Assembly: GCA_937928755.1 (NCBI GenBank)
Contig: CALEZI010000126.1
Span: 1 to 33,045 of the forward strand
Length of the DNA: 33,045 nt
DNA from: an uncultured Rhodanobacteraceae bacterium
GTDB taxonomy: Bacteria > Pseudomonadota > Gammaproteobacteria > Xanthomonadales > SZUA-5
Reading direction: 5' to 3'
A program made the translations under genes and the position numbers. The notes beneath the pieces are model-generated. The model searched no databases, was not told where the DNA came from, and worked only from the letters and a program-made list of their open reading frames with translations. This document shows, one piece after another, positions 24,503 through 31,892 of this stretch (the first letter of the stretch is position 1; the number at the start of each line of letters is the position of its first letter).

Positions 24503-25507
24503 ATGAGTGTCCCAGAGCGTTTTCGCGCCTTCCGCATCCACGCCAGTCCGCATCGAGCCGCGGTCGAGGACATCGGCCTCGCTGACCTCAACAGCGGCGA
24601 AGTGACGATCCGTGTCGCCTGGTCGAGCGTCAACTACAAGGACGCGCTGGCCGGGACCGGGCAGGGCAAGATCCTGCGCCAGTTTCCGCTGGTGGGCGGT
24701 ATCGACGTGGCGGGTTACGTGGTCGAGTCGCGCGATCCGCGCTTCCGCGAGGGCGATGCGGTACTGACCACCGGATCGGGATTGTCCGAAACTCGCGATG
24801 GCGGCTTCAGCGAATACGCGCGGCTGGACGCGGAGTGGGTGGTTCCGTTGCCGCCCAACTTGAGCCTGCGCGAGGCGATGTCCATCGGCACGGCAGGATT
24901 CACGGCCGCCCTCTGCCTGTGGCGCATGCAGACCATCGGCCAGAAACCCGAGTTGGGGCCGATCGTGGTCACCGGCGCCACCGGTGGCGTCGGCATGCTG
25001 GCCATCGACATATTCACTCGTGCCGGTTTCGAAATGCACGCGATCACCGGCAAGCCGGACCAGTTCGAGTCGCTGATCGCGCTCGGCGCACGCCAGTGCG
25101 TGGCGCGTTCGGGCCTGTATCTCGGCATGCGTCCGCTGGAAAGCGCAACCTGGGCCGGCGCGGTCGACAACGTCGGCGGCGATCTGCTGTCGGGTTTGAC
25201 GCGAATGATCAAGCCGTGGGGCTCGATCGCCAGTTGCGGCATGGCCGGCGGTATCGAGCTGCACACCACGGTGATGCCCTTCATCATCCGCGGCATCAGC
25301 CTGCTCGGCATCAACTCGTCGGGGACGCCGTACGCGGTGCGCACCGATTTGTGGCAGCGGCTGGCCCAGGAGTGGCGCCCGCGGCACCTCGACAAGATCG
25401 TGACGCGAGAGGCAACGCTCGACGAACTGCCGCAGGTTTTCGCGACGCTGGTGGCCGGTGGGGCGTCAGGCCGGACGCTGGTACGAATTGGCGGCGACAG
25501 CACGTGA
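24503..25507 (+). CDS. acuI: Acryloyl-CoA reductase-like NADPH oxidoreductase (AcuI/YhdH family)
   Basis: The 334-aa medium-chain dehydrogenase/reductase lacks the zinc ligands of alcohol dehydrogenases. Motifs typical of YhdH/AcuI are SSVNYKDALAGTGQGKI, FPLVGGIDVAGYV, the Rossmann glycine loop VVTGATGGVGMLAIDI (about 152-167), GAVDNVGGDLL, and RGISLLGINSSGTPYAVR. The family reduces acryloyl-CoA to propionyl-CoA with NADPH, protecting cells from this electrophile. The start ATG is 24503; the ribosome-binding site is weak (CGAGA). PilH follows 73 bp downstream with its own likely promoter. The symbol follows the family; the physiological substrate is not proven. Confidence 0.88.
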   Translation: MSVPERFRAFRIHASPHRAAVEDIGLADLNSGEVTIRVAWSSVNYKDALAGTGQGKILRQFPLVGGIDVAGYVVESRDPRFREGDAVLTTGSGLSETRDGGFSEYARLDAEWVVPLPPNLSLREAMSIGTAGFTAALCLWRMQTIGQKPELGPIVVTGATGGVGMLAIDIFTRAGFEMHAITGKPDQFESLIALGARQCVARSGLYLGMRPLESATWAGAVDNVGGDLLSGLTRMIKPWGSIASCGMAGGIELHTTVMPFIIRGISLLGINSSGTPYAVRTDLWQRLAQEWRPRHLDKIVTREATLDELPQVFATLVAGGASGRTLVRIGGDST

Positions 25508-25512
25508 AGCAG

Positions 25513-25543
25513 TTGTCCGCTTGTCCTTGCGTATGGGTAGAAT
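25513..25543 (+). promoter_or_regulatory. Possible promoter of pilH
   Basis: TTGTCC (25513-25518) and TAGAAT (25538-25543) form a sigma-70-like pair with a long 19-bp spacer. A second TTGTCC at 25521 is too close to serve. The pair gives a leader of about 30 nt before the pilH ATG. Confidence 0.35.
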
Positions 25544-25580
25544 CGGAAGCAGGAAAGCAGGTTAAAGGCGGGGAGTAAGT

Positions 25581-25946
25581 ATGGCTCGGGTCTTGATCGT
25601 CGACGATTCTCCGTCGCAACTCCTGGTGCTCAAGCGCATCGTCGAGGGGCAGGGGCATGAAGTGTTCACCGCTGAGGATGGTGCTCAGGGGGTGGACATG
25701 GCCAAGAAGCACATTCCGGACCTGATCCTGATGGATGTAGTGATGCCCAACCTCAATGGCTTCCAGGCGACGCGCACCATCGCGCGCGAGAAAACCACCA
25801 GCCACATACCGGTGATCCTGGTGACCACCAAAGATCAGGAAACCGACCGTGTCTGGGGCTTGCGCCAGGGCGCCAAGGGTTACATCACCAAGCCGGTCAA
25901 CGAAGCGCAACTGATCAAGGCGATCGCGGAACACCTGCCGCGCTGA
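25581..25946 (+). CDS. pilH: PilH-type response regulator (twitching motility chemotaxis-like system)
   Basis: This is a 121-aa single-receiver response regulator with the acidic pair D8/D9, phosphoacceptor D52 (LILMDVVMP), T82/T83 (VTTKDQETD) and K104 (ITKPV). The segment GFQATR and the run TTKDQETDRVWGLRQGAKGY closely match PilH of Pseudomonas aeruginosa, which tunes type IV pilus activity with PilG and the Pil-Chp kinase. There is no output domain, so it acts by protein contacts. GGGGAG (25570-25575) lies 5 nt upstream of the ATG. The gene stands alone here; no pilG, pilI, pilJ or chpA is in the window, so its kinase is encoded elsewhere. Confidence 0.9.
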   Translation: MARVLIVDDSPSQLLVLKRIVEGQGHEVFTAEDGAQGVDMAKKHIPDLILMDVVMPNLNGFQATRTIAREKTTSHIPVILVTTKDQETDRVWGLRQGAKGYITKPVNEAQLIKAIAEHLPR

Positions 25947-25969
25947 TCGATGCGGTTTCAGCGGCAAAT

Positions 25970-25995
25970 CATCGGGGCGCTGCGGCGCCCCGATG
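25970..25995 (+). terminator. Hairpin after pilH, probable terminator
   Basis: CATCGGGGCGC and GCGCCCCGATG form a perfect 11-bp stem with a TGCG loop, 24 bp after the pilH stop and followed by CGTTT. The short T-run makes it a weak but plausible intrinsic terminator. Two more GC-rich dyads (26017-26030 and 26042-26062) lie in the same convergent gap with cbpA and may serve the other strand. Confidence 0.6.
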
Positions 25996-26087
25996 CGTTT
26001 CAGGCGGCGCGTGGCCCGCCTCGAGAGGCGAGCTCCTGGAGGGCGCCGCGCCCTACGGCGCCGCTTCTCCGATTGACGCCGATGCAA

Positions 26088-26984
26088 TCAGCGCTTGCGT
26101 GGATTGAAGTCGCCGTAGTGCTGGCGCAATGCGTCGTATGCCGAACGATCGGCGTCGGTGGTTGCCGCAGGCACGTGGATCTGCAGCACCACGATCTGGT
26201 CGCCTGCGGGTTCGCCGGGCAATCCGCGTCCTTTGAGTCGCAGGCGTTTGCCGCTTTGCGAGCCGGCCGGAATCGACATCTCGACGTCGCCGCCGAGCGT
26301 CGGGATCGGCACCCTGGCGCCGAGTGCGGCCTCCCAGGGCGAGATCGGCAGATTGATGGTGACGTCGCGACCGTCGACCGCAAATCGCTCGTCCTTGCGC
26401 AACTTGATCTGCAGCAGCAGGTCGCCAGGCGTGCCATCGGGCCCGACATGCCCCTGGCCCGACAGGCGAATCGACTGACCGGTCTGGATACCCCGCGGTA
26501 TCTTCACCTCCAGCGTGCGCGTGCCGCGCGGACCCTGCAGGTTGAAGCGCTGCTTGCCGCCGGCGTAGGCCGTGGCAAGGTCCACTTCGAGTTCGGCGCG
26601 AACTTCGCCGCCGCCTTCCGGTCGAACGCGGCGCCCACCGCTTCCATGGGCGGCGCGCGCGCGACCGAACAGCGATTCGAAGAAGTCGCTGAACTGGCCA
26701 TTGCCGGCGTCGCCGAAATCAAAACCGCCGTGCCCGCCGCCAGGGCGGAACTCGTCGCCGGCACGAAAGCCCCCGGCACGTGCCTGATCGTAGGCGGCAC
26801 GGCGATCCGGCTCCTTCAGGGCCTCGAAAGCCTCATTGATGTCCTTGAAGCGCTCCTCGGCGTTTTTTTCCTTGCTGACGTCCGGGTGAAACTTGCGCGC
26901 CAGCTTGCGGTAGGCCGACTTGATCTCGTCGGCCGTCGCGTCTGGCTTCACGCCCAGGACATCGTAGTAATCCTTGAATCGCAT
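26088..26984 (-). CDS. cbpA: CbpA-type DnaJ co-chaperone
   Basis: The 298-aa protein has an N-terminal J domain (about 1-68: YYDVLGVKPDATADEIKSAY, with HPD at 33-35 for Hsp70 activation), a Gly/Phe-rich linker (about 70-110), and two C-terminal substrate-binding beta domains (about 125-290: EVKIPRGIQTGQSIRLSGQG, then LPISPWEAALGARVPIPTLG). There is no CxxCxGxG zinc finger, which separates CbpA from DnaJ. It assists DnaK in protein folding; E. coli CbpA also binds curved DNA. ATG 26984 has no strong ribosome-binding site. It lies 278 bp downstream of the hsp20 gene on the same strand; the pairing of these chaperone genes is common, and read-through from the heat-shock promoter is possible. Confidence 0.93.
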   Translation of the reverse strand: MRFKDYYDVLGVKPDATADEIKSAYRKLARKFHPDVSKEKNAEERFKDINEAFEALKEPDRRAAYDQARAGGFRAGDEFRPGGGHGGFDFGDAGNGQFSDFFESLFGRARAAHGSGGRRVRPEGGGEVRAELEVDLATAYAGGKQRFNLQGPRGTRTLEVKIPRGIQTGQSIRLSGQGHVGPDGTPGDLLLQIKLRKDERFAVDGRDVTINLPISPWEAALGARVPIPTLGGDVEMSIPAGSQSGKRLRLKGRGLPGEPAGDQIVVLQIHVPAATTDADRSAYDALRQHYGDFNPRKR

Positions 26985-27191
26985 GCTTGTGCCGGAAAGT
27001 GAGAATGAGCTCGAGGATACGGGTTAAGGATGGAGTGCACGGTACGACCGGCATCGTCAGTGGCCGTCGCGGTTCAGGCAATCCTTCTCCCCGCCAGGGG
27101 GAGAAGTTGGGTTCGCGGTAGCCGGATGGGGGGATTGCAGACACAGCGCTCGCTCCGTCGCTTGAGCCTCTCACCCGGCGACCTTGATCCA

Positions 27192-27219
27192 GCCACCTGC
27201 CCGCATGCGGGCAGGTGGC
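27192..27219. terminator. 28-bp perfect palindrome downstream of hsp20
   Basis: The sequence is fully self-complementary over 28 bp, centred on GCATGC, with arms starting GCCACCTGCCCG. It sits 44 bp after the hsp20 stop on the minus strand. It would form a very stable hairpin, but no T-run follows, so it may be a Rho-assisted terminator or an mRNA 3'-end protector; a DNA-binding dyad is the alternative. Confidence 0.5.
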
Positions 27220-27262
27220 ACTCAACTGCTCAGCTAGCGTGGAGCGCCAGCGCCGCCGCCGA

Positions 27263-27709
27263 TCAATGGTTGATGCTGATCCGGCGCGGCGTGGTTTCCG
27301 GGCGCTTCGGGATCACGATCTCAAGCACGCCGTGCTTGCCATTGGCGGTGATGCCTTCAGCATCGGCGCTGTCCGGCAGCGCGAAGCGGCGGTAGAAGAC
27401 ACCGCGCGAGCGCTCGACGCGGGTGAACTTCTCGTTCTCTTCCTTCGACTCGTGCTTGCGCTCGCCCTTGATCGTCAGGATGCCTTTCTCCATGTGGATC
27501 TCGATGTCCTTCGGGTCGACGCCGGGGATGTCGGCCAGGATCACGAAGCGGTTCGGCTCTTCCTTGATGTCCACGTGCGGCGCCCACTGGCTGGTGACCA
27601 CATTGGACTGGTCCTGGTTGTCGCCGTTAAAGAATTTTTCGATCAGCTCGCGCAGGTCGTTCGGTGCGTTGGCCGGCAGGTTCCAGGGGTTGTAGCGGGT
27701 GATGGCCAT
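27263..27709 (-). CDS. Small heat-shock protein (Hsp20/alpha-crystallin family)
   Basis: The 148-aa protein has the alpha-crystallin domain (about 43-138) with WAPHVDIKEEPNRFVILADI, then GVDPKDIEIHMEKGILTIKG, ERSRGVFYRRFALPDSAD, and the closing GKHGVLEIVIPK, followed by a short C-terminal tail RRISINH with the IxI-type motif (ISI) used in oligomer assembly. Small heat-shock proteins hold unfolding proteins for DnaK/ClpB refolding in the cytoplasm. The ATG at 27709 has GAGGAG 9 nt upstream. A sigma-32-type promoter lies 52 bp upstream of the start. cbpA follows on the same strand. Confidence 0.96.
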   Translation of the reverse strand: MAITRYNPWNLPANAPNDLRELIEKFFNGDNQDQSNVVTSQWAPHVDIKEEPNRFVILADIPGVDPKDIEIHMEKGILTIKGERKHESKEENEKFTRVERSRGVFYRRFALPDSADAEGITANGKHGVLEIVIPKRPETTPRRISINH

Positions 27710-27760
27710 GATCAGAATCTCCTCAATCGGTCGGCGACGCCACCGTCGCTCTTGCGCAAA

Positions 27761-27788
27761 AAATAGGGCTGGCGATACGGATTTCAAG
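27761..27788 (-). promoter_or_regulatory. Sigma-32-type heat-shock promoter of hsp20
   Basis: On the minus strand CTTGAAA (27788-27782) is followed after 13 bp by CCCTATTT (27768-27761). The sigma-32 consensus is CTTGAAA with CCCCATnT at 11-16 bp. Transcription should start near 27754, giving a leader of about 45 nt with a good ribosome-binding site. Confidence 0.8.
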
Positions 27789-27813
27789 ATCGGCGACTGC
27801 GCCCGGGCGCTCC

Positions 27814-27819
27814 TATACT
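27814..27819 (+). promoter_or_regulatory. Possible -10 box of tatD
   Basis: TATACT matches the sigma-70 -10 consensus well and lies 30 bp before the tatD GTG. No good -35 element is seen at the expected distance (27791-27797 reads CGGCGAC). The region adjoins the divergent hsp20 heat-shock promoter. Confidence 0.4.
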
Positions 27820-27849
27820 GCGCGCCCCACACCCGTCGGACCGCTCTCC

Positions 27850-28638
27850 GTGCAACTGGTCGACATCGGCGCCAACCTCAGCCACGAGTCCTTCGCCCAC
27901 GACTTGTCCAATGTGCTCGACCACGCGCGCGCCGTCGGCGTGGCGCAGATCGTCGTCACCGGAGCCAGCGAGCAGGGCAGTATCGACGCGCACGCGCTGG
28001 CGCAGCGTTGGCCGAAGTACCTGTACGCGACCGCTGGCGTGCACCCGCATCATGCCGGGGACTACACCAGCGAAACCCACGAAACCCTGCGCGCGCTGCA
28101 CCGGCACGCCGATGTGGTGGCGGTCGGCGAAACCGGGCTGGATTACTTCCGCGACCTGTCGCCGCGCGCGACGCAGCAGTTCTGCTTCGAGCAGCAACTG
28201 GAACTTGGCCTCGAATGCGGCAAGCCGCTGTTCCTGCACCAGCGCGACGCCCACGACGACTTCATCGCCATCCTGCGCCAGGTGCGCGATCGCCTCGGTC
28301 CCTGCGTGGTGCACTGCTTCACCGCGGACAAGCGCGAGCTTTACGAGTGCCTCGATCTTGATTGCCATATCGGCATCACCGGCTGGATCTGCGACGAACG
28401 CCGCGGCGCGCACCTGGTCCCGCTGATGAAGGACATCCCGGCCAATCGCCTGATGATCGAAACCGACGCGCCGTACCTGCTGCCGCGTTCGATCAAGCCG
28501 AAGCCGAAGACCCACCGCAACGAGCCGAAGTATCTGCCGTGGGTGCTCGACGCCGTGGCGGTGGCGCGCGGCGAGACGCGCGAGCAGTTGGCGCTCAGCA
28601 GCAGCGCGACGGCGAGGGCGTTTTTCCGGTTGCCGTAG
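27850..28638 (+). CDS. tatD: TatD-family metal-dependent DNase
   Basis: The 262-aa TIM-barrel protein aligns along its length with E. coli TatD as I recall it: VDIGANLSHESFAHD (TatD itself has DIGxNL instead of the HxH seen in YcfH), TAGVHPHHAGDY, VAVGETGLDYFRDLS (metal-ligand Glu), LFLHQRDAHDDF, VVHCFTADKREL, IGITGWICDERRG, and IETDAPYLLPR (metal-ligand Asp). TatD is a 3'-5' exonuclease active on DNA and linked to repair and DNA turnover; it is not part of the Tat export machinery. The start is GTG 27850. The TAG stop is part of the GTAG head of a REP-like element immediately downstream. No tatABC genes are nearby. Confidence 0.95.
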   Translation: MQLVDIGANLSHESFAHDLSNVLDHARAVGVAQIVVTGASEQGSIDAHALAQRWPKYLYATAGVHPHHAGDYTSETHETLRALHRHADVVAVGETGLDYFRDLSPRATQQFCFEQQLELGLECGKPLFLHQRDAHDDFIAILRQVRDRLGPCVVHCFTADKRELYECLDLDCHIGITGWICDERRGAHLVPLMKDIPANRLMIETDAPYLLPRSIKPKPKTHRNEPKYLPWVLDAVAVARGETREQLALSSSATARAFFRLP

Positions 28639-28846
28639 GTCACGTTGGCCCGAAGGGCCTACGTGACAATGCACGTTGTCACGTAGTTCGCTGCGGGAAC
28701 AGCGACCTACGCCCGCAACCCCGCACCCTTGTCCGACAGCCGTAGGTCACGTTGGCCCGAGGGCCTACGTGACAATGCACGATGTCACGTAGTTCGCTGC
28801 GCGAACAACATGACCTACGCCCGCAACCCCACACCTTTGTCCAATA
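28632..28846. repeat. Tandem duplication (about 107 bp) containing inverted GTAG-REP pairs
   Basis: Copy 1 (28632-28738) and copy 2 (28739-28846) differ at only about a dozen positions. Each has a 78-79-bp palindromic core (28634-28711 and 28741-28819) starting CGTAGGTC and ending GACCTACG, made of two opposed GTAG-headed hairpins: GTCACGT...ACGTGAC with inner GCCC/GGGC, and a GTCGCTG...CAGCGAAC type. The remaining 29 bp of each copy (CCCGCAACCC ... TTGTCC) in copy 2 encodes the C-terminus of the yadH-like gene, so copy 1 carries a duplicate of that gene's tail. The layout resembles GTAG-type REPs (SMAG elements of Stenotrophomonas). Copy 1's left end provides the tatD stop; copy 2's right end provides the yadH stop. 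Confidence 0.85.
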
Positions 28847-29588
28847 GCCGCAGGCAATACGCCCCGAGCACGAGGATGGCCGCCAGCATGATCGCGAAGG
28901 CCACGCCAACCGGCACATCGCTTTCTCCCAGCACGCCGTAACGAAACGCATTGACCGTGTACAGGATCGGATTCGCCAGCGACACATTGCGCCAGAACTC
29001 GGGCAGCAGGCTGACCGAGTAGAACACCCCGCCGAGGTAGGTCAGCGGGGTCAGGATGAAGGTCGGGATGATCGAGATATCGTCGAACTTCTTCGCGTAG
29101 ACGGCATTGACGAAACCGGCCAGCGAGAACAGCACTGCTGCCAGGATCACGCTGGCGATCATCACCAGCGGATGGGCAATGGAAAGGTCGGTGAACAGCA
29201 GCGACACGATCAGCACGATGCCGCCGACCATGCAGCCGCGCAGCACGCCGCCACACACGTAGCCTGCGAGGATGATCCAATTCGGTGTCGGCGACACCAG
29301 CAGTTCTTCGACATAGCGGCCGAACTTGCTGCCGAAGAACGAGCTGACGACATTGCCGTAGGCGTTCTGGATCACGCTCATCATGACCAGTCCGGGCACG
29401 ATGAAATCCATGTAGCGGTGGCCGCCCATCTCGCCGATGCGGCTGCCGATCAGTTGCCCGAAGATCAGGAAATACAGCGTCATGGTGATCGCCGGCGGCA
29501 CCAGGGTCTGCCCCCAGATACGCAGGATGCGGTTGATTTCCTTGATCACGATGGTCTTGAACGGGACCCAGCGCACGGCGGCGCTCAT
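28815..29588 (-). CDS. yadH: ABC-2 type transporter permease, YadH-like
   Basis: The 257-aa inner-membrane protein has about six transmembrane helices and matches E. coli YadH segment by segment from memory: RIWGQTLVPPAITMTLYFLI, GQLIGSRIGEMGGHRYMDFI, VPGLVMMSVIQNAYGNVVSS, SPTPNWIILAGYV, FDDISIIPTFILTPLTYLGG, and the end LLDKGVGLRA. It is the permease partner of the YadG-like ATPase; its ATG overlaps that gene's TGA (ATGA). Substrate is unknown; related exporters handle drugs or envelope lipids and glycans. The last ten codons are duplicated out of context in the adjoining repeat, and the TAG stop is in a REP head. Confidence 0.92.
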   Translation of the reverse strand: MSAAVRWVPFKTIVIKEINRILRIWGQTLVPPAITMTLYFLIFGQLIGSRIGEMGGHRYMDFIVPGLVMMSVIQNAYGNVVSSFFGSKFGRYVEELLVSPTPNWIILAGYVCGGVLRGCMVGGIVLIVSLLFTDLSIAHPLVMIASVILAAVLFSLAGFVNAVYAKKFDDISIIPTFILTPLTYLGGVFYSVSLLPEFWRNVSLANPILYTVNAFRYGVLGESDVPVGVAFAIMLAAILVLGAYCLRLLDKGVGLRA

Positions 29589-30508
29589 GCGGCGTCCCTC
29601 GGCTTTTCCAGCAGGCGCACGAACAATTCCTCCAGACGATTGGCCTTGTTGCGCATCGAGCGCACGCCGATGCCGGCGGCACTCAGAATCGCGAACAAAC
29701 CGTTGAGCTCGGTGCCGCGTGGGACATCGACCTCGATGGTGGTGTCATCCACCCGATGCACGATGCAGTCGGGCAGGTCCGGCGCTTGCGCCAGCGGCTG
29801 CGCCAGATCGAAAACGAAAGTCTCGCGGTCGAGCGTGCCGAGCAGCGCCTTGACCGTGGTGTTCTTGACGATCATGCCGTGATCGATGATGGCGATATTG
29901 CGGCACAGGCTCTCGGCTTCTTCGAGGTAATGGGTGGTCAGGATTACCGTGGTGCCGGCGCGGTTGATGTCCTTGAGGTAGGTCCACATCGAGCGGCGGA
30001 TCTCGATATCCACACCCGCGGTCGGTTCGTCCAGGATCAGCAACTTCGGCGCGTGCATCATCGCCCGCGCGATCATCAGCCGGCGCTTCATGCCGCCCGA
30101 CAGCGTGCGCGAGGCGACGTCCTTCTTGTCCCACAGCGACAGTTGCTTCAGGTACTGCTCGGCGCGGTTCTTCGCGAGATCGCGCGGCACGCCGTAATAG
30201 CCGGCCTGGTTGACCAGGATTTCGAAGGGTTTTTCGAACTGGTTGAAGTTGAATTCCTGCGGCACCAGGCCGATGTGCGAGACCGCTGCGCTGCGCTCGC
30301 TGACTACGCTCTTGCCGAAGACCTTGACATCCCCCGAGCTTGGTCGCACCAGCGAAGCAGCGATGCCGATCAGGGTCGACTTGCCAGCGCCGTTGGGGCC
30401 GAGCAGCGCGAAGAAATCGCCCTCCTCGACGGTCAGCGAGATGCCCTTGAGCGCCTCGACCCGGGTGCCGTAGGTCTTTTTGAGATTGATTACATCGAGC
30501 GCGTGCAT
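29585..30508 (-). CDS. yadG: ABC transporter ATP-binding protein, YadG-like
   Basis: The 307-aa ATPase has Walker A LLGPNGAGKST (about 35-45), a Q-loop region in GLVPQEFNFNQFEKPF, the signature LSGGMKRRLMIARAMM, Walker B LLILDEPTAGVD, and the H-loop TTHYLEEAE. The C-terminal 70 residues (ending RNKANRLEELFVRLLEKPRD) match YadG. It powers the YadH-like permease encoded immediately downstream with a 4-bp ATGA overlap, as in E. coli (YadG 308 aa, YadH 256 aa). GAGG lies 4 nt before the ATG. A 262-bp region with repeats separates it from the divergent WYL regulator gene. Confidence 0.94.
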   Translation of the reverse strand: MHALDVINLKKTYGTRVEALKGISLTVEEGDFFALLGPNGAGKSTLIGIAASLVRPSSGDVKVFGKSVVSERSAAVSHIGLVPQEFNFNQFEKPFEILVNQAGYYGVPRDLAKNRAEQYLKQLSLWDKKDVASRTLSGGMKRRLMIARAMMHAPKLLILDEPTAGVDIEIRRSMWTYLKDINRAGTTVILTTHYLEEAESLCRNIAIIDHGMIVKNTTVKALLGTLDRETFVFDLAQPLAQAPDLPDCIVHRVDDTTIEVDVPRGTELNGLFAILSAAGIGVRSMRNKANRLEELFVRLLEKPRDAA

Positions 30509-30589
30509 CGCGCCTCGCTCGTGGATGGGAAGGCCGCGGAGTATAGGGGTTGCACCACTTGGGCCCTCGGTTTCGACGATGACTGTTCA

Positions 30590-30716
30590 TTTGTCCGCAA
30601 AGGACGCAAAGGACGCAAAGGAAAGCAGGAATCCCGTGAGGGGCTGATCGCCGCTCCGACTCAGAACAGGTTCGCTGTTGCATTCTTCGCGTCCTTTGCG
30701 TCCTTTGCGGACCAAA
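30590..30716. repeat. Inverted repeat of CGCAAAGGA iterons
   Basis: The left arm (30590-30624) reads TTTGTCCGCAAAGGACGCAA and continues with two more GCAAAGG units at a 10-bp period. The right arm (30685-30716) is the near-exact inverse, ending CTTTGCGGACCAAA. About 60 bp separate the arms. Sequences built from CGCAAAGGA are scattered between genes in many bacteria. It lies between the divergent yadG and WYL-regulator genes and could also be a paired regulatory site, but its dispersed occurrence favours a repeat element. Confidence 0.75.
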
Positions 30717-30770
30717 AAGCTTGCCGTCATCGCGGTAGGATCACGGCAACGCCCGCAGCTCGACCCGCCC

Positions 30771-31733
30771 ATGGACCGCTACGAACGCATCGTCCGCCTG
30801 CACCGATTGCTCAAGCACAATCGCACCGGCGTGTCGCTGGAGCGGCTGATGGAGGAGATCGAGGCCTCGCGCGCCACCGTGTATCGCGACATCGCTTTTC
30901 TGCGCGATGCCCTCGGCGCGCCGATCGAAGCGGACGCCGAATCGCATCGATTCAAGTACGTCATCGACCCGGACCACGTCTTCGAGCTTCCCGGTTTGTG
31001 GCTGTCGCCGGACGAGGTTTACGCGCTGCTGGTCGCGCGCCAGGCGCTGACGGCACAGACCGATGGTGCCCTGGCTGAAGCGCTGGGCGACCTCGGTCCG
31101 CGACTCAAGAGTCTGGTCGGCGAACGTGTCGACCACCTCGGACGCATCCGTGTGTTGCGCCAGGCCAGCCGCAAGCTCGACGACGCGACTTTCCGCACAG
31201 TCACCGGTGCGGTGCTCGAACGCAAGCGCCTCAGTTTCAGCTACCGCGCGCGCTCCACCGGCGAGGGCAGCGTACGCACCACCTCGCCGCAGCGGCTGAC
31301 GCACTACCGCGACAACTGGTACCTGGATGCCTGGGACCACGACAAGCGCGCTGTGCGCAGCTTTGCGCTGGATCGGATGACCGCCGCCAACATGCTCGAG
31401 GCCAGCGCCGACGATTTGCCGGAAGCTGATCTCGACGCCCACTTCGCCTCCAGTTACGGCATCTTCTCCGGGCCCGCGCGCGCCTGGGCAACCATCCGCT
31501 TTTCATCTCACGCGGCACGCTGGGTCGCTGACGAGCGCTGGCACTCGCAGCAAAAGGGACGCTTCCTGCCCGATGGCCGCTTCGAGTTGCAACTGCCCTT
31601 CGGCAACGCGCGCGAACTGCTGATGGACGTGCTGCGCTACGGCCCCGATGCCGAAGTGCTGGCGCCGGTATCGCTGCGCGAGGAAATGAAGCAGCTGCTG
31701 ACGCTGGCGTTGACCGGGTATGCCTCGCGCTGA
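30771..31733 (+). CDS. WYL-domain transcriptional regulator (YafY-type)
   Basis: The 320-aa protein starts MDRYERIVRLHRLLKHNRTG and continues with a DeoR-like winged helix (recognition helix at SRATVYRDIAFLRD, about 34-47). A WYL ligand-sensing domain follows (about 140-210), with TSPQRLTHYRDNWYLDAWDH and the closing VRSFALDRM, then a WCX C-terminal extension ending in LREEMKQLLTLAL. WYL regulators often respond to nucleic-acid fragments or nucleotides and control DNA-damage, defence or metabolic genes. I chose ATG 30771; an in-frame start at 30678 lies inside the iteron repeat and is unlikely. No defence genes are adjacent; the target is unknown, though the divergent yadGH operon is the nearest candidate. 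Confidence 0.9.
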   Translation: MDRYERIVRLHRLLKHNRTGVSLERLMEEIEASRATVYRDIAFLRDALGAPIEADAESHRFKYVIDPDHVFELPGLWLSPDEVYALLVARQALTAQTDGALAEALGDLGPRLKSLVGERVDHLGRIRVLRQASRKLDDATFRTVTGAVLERKRLSFSYRARSTGEGSVRTTSPQRLTHYRDNWYLDAWDHDKRAVRSFALDRMTAANMLEASADDLPEADLDAHFASSYGIFSGPARAWATIRFSSHAARWVADERWHSQQKGRFLPDGRFELQLPFGNARELLMDVLRYGPDAEVLAPVSLREEMKQLLTLALTGYASR

Positions 31734-31892
31734 CGCCTCAATGGCGGCTGACGCTGGCAATTCTGAGCACAGTTGAAGCGGGCGCGGCGAGGCGACGTGC
31801 GACGACACGTTTTTGTCGGCGATTGCGATTCACGTGTCCGGTTTGCGGGCAATTGTCGTTCCTCCAGTAGACGACCCCTCTGGAGCGCAACG

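Noticed and set aside
27080..27190. GC-rich dyads in the hsp20-cbpA gap (such as CTTCTCCCCGCCAGGGGGAGAAG) as a small RNA
   Set aside because: Resembles the common CTCCC/GGGAG intergenic dyads of this group; no promoter or terminator frames it as an RNA gene.
27850..28638. Tat protein-export locus suggested by the tatD name
   Set aside because: TatD is a DNase unrelated to export function, and no tatA, tatB or tatC is present.
29756..31078. A 440-codon plus-strand frame spanning yadG and the intergenic repeats
   Set aside because: Runs antisense through a clear ABC ATPase and then out of frame into the WYL regulator; no family motif.
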